Shown here piece by piece: positions 35,421 to 42,817 of a stretch of DNA of 64,000 nt. The notes below the pieces were generated by a model that did no database searches, was not told the DNA's origin, and saw only the letters and a list, made by a program, of their open reading frames with translations. The position numbers and the translations under genes were made by a program. Source of the DNA: Gammaproteobacteria bacterium (lineage in GTDB: Bacteria > Pseudomonadota > Gammaproteobacteria > Pseudomonadales > UBA5518); assembly GCA_016718385.1 (NCBI GenBank), contig JADKDK010000004.1, forward strand, positions 1 to 64,000, written 5' to 3'. Positions within the stretch are counted from its first letter, which is position 1, and every line of letters starts with the position of its first letter.

Positions 35421-36761
35421 TCAGTGTTCTCCGTGCCCGGCGTGCCCGGTCGGGGCCGGCGCGCTCGCCTCGTCGCGCCGATCATCCGGCGCAGCCGCGT
35501 CGGTGGCGGGCTGGCCGCCGTGGCCGGCGTGCCCGAAGCTGTCGAGCGCCGCCTTCAGGTTGCTCTCGGCGTCGATCAGGAAATTCGCGCTGACCACCAC
35601 GCGATCTCCCGCGTCGAGTCCCTCGCGGATCTCGACGTAGCCTTCGCCGCGCCGGCCGACGAGCACGTCGCGCGGCTCGAACAGGCCTTCGCCACGCTCG
35701 ACCAGCACGAGCTGGCGCTTGCCGCTGTCGAGAACGGCCGAATCGGGCACACTGAGCACGGGTTGGCCGCGGCGCTCGACCCGTATGTCGACGCGACCGT
35801 ACATGCCAGGGCGCAGGCGCAGGTCCGCGTTGGGCAACTGCACGCGGACTTTCGCGGTCCGTGTGGTCTCGTCCAGTGTCGGGTAGACAAAGCCCACGCG
35901 GCCGGCGAAGACTTCGGACGGGAAGGAATCGACGCGCAGGCTGATCGATTGGTCCGTCTGCAGGTCCGCGATGTCCTGCTCGTAGACGCTCGCCATGAGC
36001 CAGACCTCGCGCAGGTCCGCCAGACGATAGAGCATCTCGCCGGGCATGAAGCGCATGCCCTGCACAGCGGCCTTCTCGAGCACCACACCGTCGGCCGGCG
36101 CGCGGAACGTCACCGCGCGCTGAGGTTCGCTTCGCGCCTCCATGGCACGGATATCGCTTTCGTCCATCTGCCAGTTCAGCAGCCGCGCGCGGGCCGTCTG
36201 CAGCAACTCCTCGCCGAGTTGCCCGGCGCCGCGGCGTCTGGCGTCCCGGGCCAGCAGGTATTCCTGCTGCGCCGCCACCAGTTCCGGGCTGTAGGCGGAG
36301 AACAGCGGCTCGCCGCGGCGCACCGCCCGGCCCGTCTCGTTCGCATGCAGCGTCTCGATCCAGCCCTCGAAGCGCGCTGCGATCGTGACCAGCGAGCGCT
36401 CGTCGGCCTCGATGACACCGACCGTCACGATGTGCGAGCTGATCTCGCGCGGTGCTGCGGCCTCGGTGCGCACGCCGATTTTCTGCACCTTTTCCGGCGC
36501 AATCCGCAGGACGTTTCCGGCGCTCGCGTCGCCCTCGTACACCGGGACGTAGTCCATGCCCATGCCGTCCTTCTTCGGCATCGGCGAGGTGTCCGCCAGA
36601 CCCATCGGGTTGCGGTAGTAGAGGATCCTGCGCGCTTGCGTCGCGGGCTCCTCGTGCGCCGCGCGCTCGACCGTGACAGTGTGCTCGTCGAACCGGCGAC
36701 CCAGCAGCGCACCGGCGCCGAGCAGCGCCACGGCCGCCAGCACGTATCCCGTCCTGTTCAT
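35421..36761 (-). CDS. cusB: CusB-type Cu/Ag efflux adaptor with metal-binding domain
   Basis: The 446-residue periplasmic adaptor has an N-terminal membrane anchor/signal (residues 6-22) and the heavy-metal-binding domain YYRNPMGLADTSPMPKKDGMGMDYVPVYE, found in CusB/SilB. The adaptor core has GWIETLHANETGRAVRRGEPLF and FRAPADGVVLEKAAVQGMRFMPGEML. The C-terminal tail is His/Gly-rich (GHAGHGG, GHAGHGEH). The methionines of the binding domain fit monovalent copper. It overlaps cusC by 4 nt. Confidence 0.92.
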   Translation of the reverse strand: MNRTGYVLAAVALLGAGALLGRRFDEHTVTVERAAHEEPATQARRILYYRNPMGLADTSPMPKKDGMGMDYVPVYEGDASAGNVLRIAPEKVQKIGVRTEAAAPREISSHIVTVGVIEADERSLVTIAARFEGWIETLHANETGRAVRRGEPLFSAYSPELVAAQQEYLLARDARRRGAGQLGEELLQTARARLLNWQMDESDIRAMEARSEPQRAVTFRAPADGVVLEKAAVQGMRFMPGEMLYRLADLREVWLMASVYEQDIADLQTDQSISLRVDSFPSEVFAGRVGFVYPTLDETTRTAKVRVQLPNADLRLRPGMYGRVDIRVERRGQPVLSVPDSAVLDSGKRQLVLVERGEGLFEPRDVLVGRRGEGYVEIREGLDAGDRVVVSANFLIDAESNLKAALDSFGHAGHGGQPATDAAAPDDRRDEASAPAPTGHAGHGEH

Positions 36762-38005
36762 GGCTGTACTCCCGTGATTCTCTCGAATTGCGCCACGGCC
36801 ATCTGTTGCTGCACGGCAGCGTCGAGGCTCTGCAGGCGCACGTTGCGTATCTGGCGAGCGGCCTCGATCAGCGTGTCGAAGTCGACCTGCCCGGCCTGGT
36901 AACCCGCGATCGCGGAGCGGTAGTTGAGTTCCGATTCGGCGAGCAACTGCTCGTCGAACAGCGTCTGCCGTGCGCGCGCGGCCTCGTAGTCGGCCCTGGC
37001 CTCGCCGGCGGCCGAGCGCAGCCGCAGCAGCTCGGCGCGGCGCCTGTCCTGCGCGGCGCCGAGCATCGCCACCTGCTCTTTTTCCATCGCGCGGGTGCCG
37101 CCGTAGAGCGGGACAGTGACGCCGAGCATCAACTCCCAGGTGTCGACGCTGTTGCCCGTCTGCACCGGCGTGACGCCCACCGCAAGATCCGGATAGCGTT
37201 CGCGCGCGGCCAGCTCGCGCGCGGCGCGGCGCTGCTGCAGTTCCCGCTCGGCGATCGCAAGCGCCGGCGAGTTGCCGCCCTGCGATTCATCGAAGCGACG
37301 CCAGGCTTGGGTGAAACCGCTGGTGTCGGGCAGTGCCGCGGGCGGCGCCAGCGGTGTGTCGAGCGGGTCGCCGACGAGGCTGTTGATCACGACGCTGGCG
37401 CGCCGATAGCGTCCGTTCAGCTCTTCGGCCTCGGCGCGCAGCATGGTCTGCTCGGTCCTGGCCTTGATGATGTCCTGCTGCGCGGCCATGCCGTTGGCGT
37501 AGCGCTTGCGAGCGCTGAGCCCCATGTCCTCCAGCAGTGCCTGCACCTCGGCATTGATGCCGCGACCCGTGTGAGCGGCGTAGAGCCCGGCGTAGGCCGC
37601 GCGCAGCATCGCGCGCAGTTCGGCCAGCGTCAGCTCCGCGCGCGCTTGCGCCGCCGCGTAACCGGCTTCGGCCACATCGCGTTTCAGGCCGCGCTTGCCC
37701 CACAGCGGAAACATCTGCTCGAAGCTGTACTTGGTCGTCCCGACCCGGTCCGGGCGCAGGTTGTAGTCATCGATGTCCATGAGCTCGACGCGCACCGAGG
37801 GGTCGGGCATCGCGCCTGCCGCCTCGATCGCCGCCAGCGCGGCACTTGCCTCGCCCTGTATCGCCTGGTAGTCCGGATGGGCGCTGCCGAGCCGCACCAG
37901 CAGGGATTCGTAGCTCGGAGCCCCGGTGTCAGCGAACACAGCCGTGGCCGTGCAGAGCGCCGCAATGGCCGTTATCAGCAATGCGTCGACGAATCGGTAT
38001 CTCAT
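36758..38005 (-). CDS. cusC: CusC-type outer-membrane efflux channel
   Basis: The 415-residue TolC-like protein has a signal peptide ending about residue 25 (ATAVFADTG). It has two helical repeats, LRLGSAHPDYQAIQGEASAALAAI-type and SQGGNSPALAIAERELQQRRAA, and the conserved PLYGGTRAMEKEQVAML. It is the presumed outer-membrane partner of CusBA. The start at 38005 (MRYRFVDALL) is chosen over an upstream in-frame ATG at 38050, which would add a non-signal-like extension. Confidence 0.85.
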   Translation of the reverse strand: MRYRFVDALLITAIAALCTATAVFADTGAPSYESLLVRLGSAHPDYQAIQGEASAALAAIEAAGAMPDPSVRVELMDIDDYNLRPDRVGTTKYSFEQMFPLWGKRGLKRDVAEAGYAAAQARAELTLAELRAMLRAAYAGLYAAHTGRGINAEVQALLEDMGLSARKRYANGMAAQQDIIKARTEQTMLRAEAEELNGRYRRASVVINSLVGDPLDTPLAPPAALPDTSGFTQAWRRFDESQGGNSPALAIAERELQQRRAARELAARERYPDLAVGVTPVQTGNSVDTWELMLGVTVPLYGGTRAMEKEQVAMLGAAQDRRRAELLRLRSAAGEARADYEAARARQTLFDEQLLAESELNYRSAIAGYQAGQVDFDTLIEAARQIRNVRLQSLDAAVQQQMAVAQFERITGVQP

Positions 38006-38078
38006 GGCATCCCATTCTTTTCCGGAGTTGGCGGGTCCTCGCCGCGGCACGTCCGCGTGCCGCGACGGTTCGATGGCT

Positions 38079-38369
38079 TCAGTCCGTCCGTAGGACAGTG
38101 CGACCCTTGCCGGGCGGGCCGTATCTCACCCACACCCGTTTGTTCTTCATCAGGATGACGCGGCCGTCGGCAGTTTCCATCTCGATACCGTCAGCCATGC
38201 TCATCGGCTTGCCGTGCTGGTCGACCATGCGACCGGTGCCATCCGCATGCAGGTAGAGCGTAGAGCCGTCTTTCAGTTTCAATTGCTCGGCCGGTGGCTC
38301 TTCCGCGCCGGCTGGGTTGAAGGCCACCAAAGTGAGGCCCAATACGAGTGCGTTTACAGCGTTTTTCAT
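38079..38369 (-). CDS. CopK-like periplasmic copper-binding protein
   Basis: The 96-residue protein has a clear signal peptide (MKNAVNALVLGLTLVAFNPAGAEE) followed by a small beta-sandwich-type sequence: LKDGSTLYLHADGTGRMVDQ, PMSMADGIEMETADGR, VILMKNKRVWVRY. The KDGST...G.M...G..VSM..GE.METADG pattern with several Met residues is that of CopK, the small periplasmic Cu(I)/Cu(II)-binding protein of Cupriavidus. It lies between the Cys/His-rich small gene and cusC. The remaining 210 nt to the next gene (38370-38579) show no gene. Confidence 0.72.
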   Translation of the reverse strand: MKNAVNALVLGLTLVAFNPAGAEEPPAEQLKLKDGSTLYLHADGTGRMVDQHGKPMSMADGIEMETADGRVILMKNKRVWVRYGPPGKGRTVLRTD

Positions 38370-38579
38370 GACACATCTCCTTGCGGGATCAGGGACATAT
38401 CCATCCTTGGATGATTAGCCGAAAGCACGGTCCGGGTGCTCCGGGCTGTGCGCTGGACAGCGCGAGCTCCGCCACTGGCAAACCCAGGGACGCATGCATG
38501 GAACCAGGCAAACTGGACCGCCAGATCAGGTCACGAGCTCGTTCGACGAACTCGCGGCAACCCCGGGTCGCAGCAACAG

Positions 38580-38963
38580 TCAGGCTATGGGAGGACGCAG
38601 GAGTCGTGAGGTATGGGGCGGGGAGGTGTCAGGGGGCACGAAGGTCCACGGCAGATGCGCCGCGGGGATGTTGTACGGGGGCTGCGTGTTGGCGGCGAGC
38701 GAAAGCGTCATGCCAATCGCACAGAGGACGACGCACGCCTTCGGGCACTTGTCCGTCGTGCTGCAATGCGGGCAGTGCGCAGGCTTGCCGCACTTTTCGA
38801 TCATTGCGTCGTCTGCATGCCCGCCGTGGCGCGATGCCTGCGTAGCGTGCCCTTGGGGGGCTGATTCCGTGGCCGCTGTCTGGATGCGGTAGGCAAAAGC
38901 CTCCCCCGGCAGGACGAGGCCAACCCACAGTGCAAGGAATATCGCGACTGAACGTTTGATCAT
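38580..38963 (-). CDS. Small exported Cys/His-rich protein heading the copper gene set
   Basis: The 127-residue protein starts MIKRSVAIFLALWVGLVLPGEAFA-type signal sequence. It has a His-containing stretch (QGHATQASRHGGHADD), a Cys cluster (KCGKPAHCPHC, KCPKACVVLC), a second hydrophobic segment (ACVVLCAIGMTLSLA) and ends SRLLRPPIA. The CxxC/HxxH-like composition suggests metal binding. The ending matches the CzcI-like protein at 31704-32096 (RPPIA). The protein family is not recognised with certainty (DUF2946/CzcI-like). It is first in the minus-strand series and probably promoter-proximal. Confidence 0.6.
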   Translation of the reverse strand: MIKRSVAIFLALWVGLVLPGEAFAYRIQTAATESAPQGHATQASRHGGHADDAMIEKCGKPAHCPHCSTTDKCPKACVVLCAIGMTLSLAANTQPPYNIPAAHLPWTFVPPDTSPPHTSRLLRPPIA

Positions 38964-39055
38964 CGCAGCATGTTCGAGCAGATCGGCCCGCAAGGGGATC
39001 TTGGGTCGAGCATGCGCCGCACCCCGGGAGGTGTCAAGCGACGGCGAAAGCCTTG

Positions 39056-39114
39056 TCCAACGGCACACGAGCCTGGAGATGGGACCGTGATTCCAACGGC
39101 AGATGAGCCTGAGG
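39056..39114. repeat. Two 23-nt direct repeats upstream of the copper gene set
   Basis: TCCAACGGCACACGAGCCTG (39056 onward) and TCCAACGGCAGATGAGCCTG (39092 onward) each extend to 23 nt with four mismatches, at 36-nt spacing. A TTGACA on the minus strand lies nearby at 39032-39037. They could be regulator binding sites or a small tandem duplication. Confidence 0.5.
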
Positions 39115-39138
39115 GGGGTGGTTTCGGGACCCACGGGA

Positions 39139-42100
39139 TCACGCGAACGGACGTTCCGTCTTCAGCTCCTCGATGCGCTGCCTCAGCCACTGCGCCGTCA
39201 GCTTCTCCACCAGCGAGTTCTGCTTCAGCCGCTCGTTCAGCACCTTCCAGTCGACGCAGTCGAGCGGCTGGTCCTGGTTGAAGCAGGAGAACACGTAGCT
39301 GGTCTCGCCGGTGACGGGATCGCGGTGCGGCTGAAGGCACTGCGCGCAGATCTCCTTCATCATGCACTGCATCGGCGAGTTGATGGAGCCGATCGCGAAG
39401 TGGTGCGGTTTCAGGTGTTCCTTCAGCACTTCGTGGCGGGCGCGCGCGACACCGGCCATCATGCGGTCCGAGCCGATCGCGATGAGGCGGTCGGCGTCAT
39501 CGAGGCGGATCGTGCACTCCCCGAGCAGCCCCTCGGCGTAGGCGTCCATCGCCTGCACGATGTTGCCCACGAAGCTGCGATCCTGCGGCCGGCCCGGCGT
39601 GAATCCGGGTTCCTCGTCGCAACACCAGATGATCTCGTCGGCGGCATTCTCGATCTCGGCGACCTTGTAGCGGTCCTGCACCTTCTTGTAGCCGGCGAAG
39701 TACAGCACCTTCGAGCCCGCGGCGCGGAACGCCGCGCCGATCGAGAACAGCACCGCGTTGCCCAGCCCGCCGCCGCAGAGCACCACGGTCTCGTTGCCGG
39801 TGATGTGGGTGGGCGCGCCGGTCGGGCCCATGAGAATGACGGGCTCGCCGGGCTGCAACATCGCGCACAGGCTGCTGGAGCCGCCCATCTCGAGCGCGAT
39901 CACCGAGACCAGTCCGCGCTCGGGATCGACCCACGCGCCGGTCATCGCGAGTCCTTCCATCTGCAGTCGCGTGCCGTTGACCAGCGGCGCCAGCGTCTCG
40001 AAGTTCTGCAGCCGGTAGAACTGCCCGGGCTGGAACTTGCGTGCCGCCAGCGGGGCATGCAGCGTCACCTCGACGATGGTGGGCGTGAGGCGCTCGACCG
40101 TGTGCACGGTAGCCAGCAGCTGCGCGGCCAGCTCGCCGAAAAAGTGCTCGCGCGTCGCCTCGCTCGCGGGCGTACGCTGCGCCAGCACGCGCGAGACCAC
40201 CGGATAGCCCTGCTTCGCCGAGGCCATTGCCTTCACGACGTTGCCGAAATACGAGGGATGCACGTCGCCGAAATAGCTCATGAAGCGGCCGTCGTCGTTG
40301 CGCGACAGCAGCACTTGTGGCTGCGAGGGCTTGGCGGCGCCGTATTCGGGCGCGACCGGCTGCCCCGTCGCGTCGATGGCGGAGAAGTACTTGCCCTCCA
40401 GCGTGAAGCCCTCCGGGTGCTCGCGCGCCAGCACGGTGTTGGGCTGCGTGCCGGCGGCCACGAACACCGTGCGCGCCGGGAACCAGTGCTCGGTGCCGGT
40501 GCCGGCGTTTTTCAGGCGGATGCCGCGCGCCGCGCCGTAGTGGTCCACGTCGACGCCGACCGGCGTCATGCCCTCGGCGAACCAGATGCCTTCCTCCAGC
40601 GCCTTCTCGACCTCCTCGTGGTTCAGCGTGTACGAGGGGCTGTCGATGAGGCGGCGGCGGTAGGCGATGGTGACGCCGCCCCAGTGACGCAGCATCTCGG
40701 CGACGCGCGGTTCGCGCCCGGCCGCCCCGGCCTGCCTGCGTTCCTGGCGGATCGCGCGCGCGTGGGCCAGGAACTCCTCGGCGATCTCGCGCTCGTAGTC
40801 GTCCCACGGGTCGCGGATCGCGTCCTCGCCGATCTCGTGCGCCAGCGCCTCGTAGCGGTGCAGGAACTTCTCGACCTGCACCACGTAGTAGGCCAGCGAC
40901 TCGGTGGCGGTATCGATCGCGGTGAGGCCGCCGCCGATCACCACCACGGGCAGGCGCAGCTGCATGTTCGCGATCGAGTCGGCCTTGGCCGCGCCCGTGA
41001 GCTGCAGCGCCATCAGGAAATCCGATGCCGCGCGCACGCCGCGCGCCAGCCCGTTCGGGATGTCCAGCACCGTCGGGCCGCCGGCGCCCACGCACAGCGC
41101 GATATGGTCGAAGCCCATCTGCCACGCGTCGTCGGGCGTCAGCGTGCCCCCGAAGCGCACGCCGCCGAACATCGCGAAGGCGCTGCGCCGCTCCACCAGC
41201 AGGCGGATCAGCTTCAGGAAGTTCTTGTCCCAGCGCACCGTGATGCCGTACTCGGCCACGCCGCCGAAGCCCGCCATCACGCGCGCATCCAGCGGTTCCA
41301 TCAGCGCGCGCACGTCGCGCACCGGCGCGAAGGCGACGCGCTGGCCGTGGTCCACGCCGGCGAGCTCCGGCGCCAGCGGCTCGATCTTCAGTCCGTCGAT
41401 GCCGACCACCGTGTGGCCGTCGTTCATCAGGTGATGCGCCAGCGTGAAGCCGGCCGGCCCCAGGCCGACCACCAGCACCTTGCGCCCGGTATCCGCGAGC
41501 GGCAGCGGCCGGCGCAGGTTCAGCGGGTTCCAGCGCGTCAGCAGCGCGTAGATCTCGAAGCCCCACGGCAGCTCGAGCACGTCCTTCAGCGTGCGGGTTT
41601 CCGCCTGCGGAATGTCCACCGGCTGCTGCTTCTGGTAGATGCAGGATTTCATGCAGTCGTTGCAGATGCGATGCCCCGTGGCGGCAGCCATCGGGTTGTC
41701 GACCACGATCATCGCCAGCGCGGCGATCGGCTGGCCCTGGGTCTTCACCAGGTGGAACTCGGAGATCTTTTCCTCCAGCGGGCAGCCGGCCAGGGTCACG
41801 CCGAACGGCGATTTGCGGAAGGGCGCGCTGGCGGGATCCGCGCCCCTGGGTGCCTTCTCGCGCAACCCGCGCGAGCAGGAGTCCTTGCCCTGGTTGTGGC
41901 ACCAGATGCAGTAGTTGGCTTCGTCCAGCGCGCCCGCGAGGTCGGTGCCGTGATCGGTCAGCGCGAAACCCTCGCGCCGGCGCAGGTGGTCGATGCTGTG
42001 GCGCGGGAAGCCGAGCGTCTCGCGCGTGATCAGCGGCACGAGGTTCTGGTAATCGAGCTTCGCGGGCGCCTTGAACAGCACGCCGTCGCGATGGCGCGCG

Positions 42101-42615
42101 CGCCCGGCCTCGGTGCCGGCCGCCCACGCGGCGTAGCGGGCTGCCAGCTCGAGCTGCCCCGCGTTGGCCGACTCGTCTTCCTGCCATGCCGTGACCCGGC
42201 GCGCGAAGGCCAGCTCGCTGAAGGGCTCGCCCAGCAGCGCCTGTTCGGTGGCCTCGGCATCGAGATCCACCACGTCCTCGGGCTTGAACTTCGCCAGCGC
42301 CTGGCGTTGCACGAACAGGCGCTTCACGCTGAAGACCGGCGCGAGCTCGTGGTGCTGTTCGGCCAGCGCGCGCGCCTCGGCCTCGATGCCGAACAGCTGC
42401 GCCACGAAGTCCTCGAGCTGTGGCGCCAGCGCGATCAGCAGTTCGGATTCGGCCTTCGGCGCGAGCGCCTCGGGCGCGGCACGCGCCGCGAGCAGCGCAT
42501 CGCGCAGCGCGGTGTCCGAGGCGGCGATGAAGTGGAGAAACTGCTCGTCGAGGCGTGCCAGCCCGTCGCGCTGGTGGAGGTCCGCAAAATCGAGCCCGAA
42601 AGACAGCTTGAGCAT
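39139..42615 (-). CDS. Fused flavin/iron-sulfur pyridine-nucleotide oxidoreductase (GltD-like plus PyrK-like, NfnBA-like)
   Basis: The 1158-residue protein has four parts. Residues 1-220 are an unrecognised helical domain. About 220-345 is Cys-rich (YCIWCHNQGKDSC, GCPLEEK, CNDCMKSCIYQKQ), suggesting iron-sulfur clusters. About 365-790 is GltD-like, with a dinucleotide-binding start VLVVGLGPAGFTLAHHL, a second GGGLTAIDTATE and FVAAGTQPNT. About 820-1110 is PyrK/ferredoxin-NADP reductase-like, with the FAD site FQPGQFYRLQNF, the NAD site LCGGGLGNAVLF and a 2Fe-2S-like motif CMMKEICAQCLQPH...C. GltD-like plus PyrK-like is the partnership of NfnB and NfnA (electron-bifurcating transhydrogenase), here on one chain. 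Bifurcation is inference. A truncated copy of its 3' end lies at 25740-25814. Confidence 0.8.
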   Translation of the reverse strand: MLKLSFGLDFADLHQRDGLARLDEQFLHFIAASDTALRDALLAARAAPEALAPKAESELLIALAPQLEDFVAQLFGIEAEARALAEQHHELAPVFSVKRLFVQRQALAKFKPEDVVDLDAEATEQALLGEPFSELAFARRVTAWQEDESANAGQLELAARYAAWAAGTEAGRARHRDGVLFKAPAKLDYQNLVPLITRETLGFPRHSIDHLRRREGFALTDHGTDLAGALDEANYCIWCHNQGKDSCSRGLREKAPRGADPASAPFRKSPFGVTLAGCPLEEKISEFHLVKTQGQPIAALAMIVVDNPMAAATGHRICNDCMKSCIYQKQQPVDIPQAETRTLKDVLELPWGFEIYALLTRWNPLNLRRPLPLADTGRKVLVVGLGPAGFTLAHHLMNDGHTVVGIDGLKIEPLAPELAGVDHGQRVAFAPVRDVRALMEPLDARVMAGFGGVAEYGITVRWDKNFLKLIRLLVERRSAFAMFGGVRFGGTLTPDDAWQMGFDHIALCVGAGGPTVLDIPNGLARGVRAASDFLMALQLTGAAKADSIANMQLRLPVVVIGGGLTAIDTATESLAYYVVQVEKFLHRYEALAHEIGEDAIRDPWDDYEREIAEEFLAHARAIRQERRQAGAAGREPRVAEMLRHWGGVTIAYRRRLIDSPSYTLNHEEVEKALEEGIWFAEGMTPVGVDVDHYGAARGIRLKNAGTGTEHWFPARTVFVAAGTQPNTVLAREHPEGFTLEGKYFSAIDATGQPVAPEYGAAKPSQPQVLLSRNDDGRFMSYFGDVHPSYFGNVVKAMASAKQGYPVVSRVLAQRTPASEATREHFFGELAAQLLATVHTVERLTPTIVEVTLHAPLAARKFQPGQFYRLQNFETLAPLVNGTRLQMEGLAMTGAWVDPERGLVSVIALEMGGSSSLCAMLQPGEPVILMGPTGAPTHITGNETVVLCGGGLGNAVLFSIGAAFRAAGSKVLYFAGYKKVQDRYKVAEIENAADEIIWCCDEEPGFTPGRPQDRSFVGNIVQAMDAYAEGLLGECTIRLDDADRLIAIGSDRMMAGVARARHEVLKEHLKPHHFAIGSINSPMQCMMKEICAQCLQPHRDPVTGETSYVFSCFNQDQPLDCVDWKVLNERLKQNSLVEKLTAQWLRQRIEELKTERPFA

Positions 42616-42817
42616 GATCCCGGCGTTCCGCAGTGGAGGTGCGCCACTATAAGGCGGTGCATTTCGGCGATCAATTTACCGTGCTGCAAGGTTACCGCGC
42701 GCCGCGGTGGCATATTCCGGGGCGCGCAAGTACCATTCCGTCACGCAACGGAAACATCCACGCCCGCCCACGGAACCGCCGCTTGACTGCACTGGACGAA
42801 GCCCGGAGTCGGGCCGC

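Noticed and set aside
38079..38369. Calling the small Met-containing exported protein CusF
   Set aside because: CusF has a different W/H/M/M metal site and OB-fold pattern. The KDGST...METADG pattern fits CopK better.
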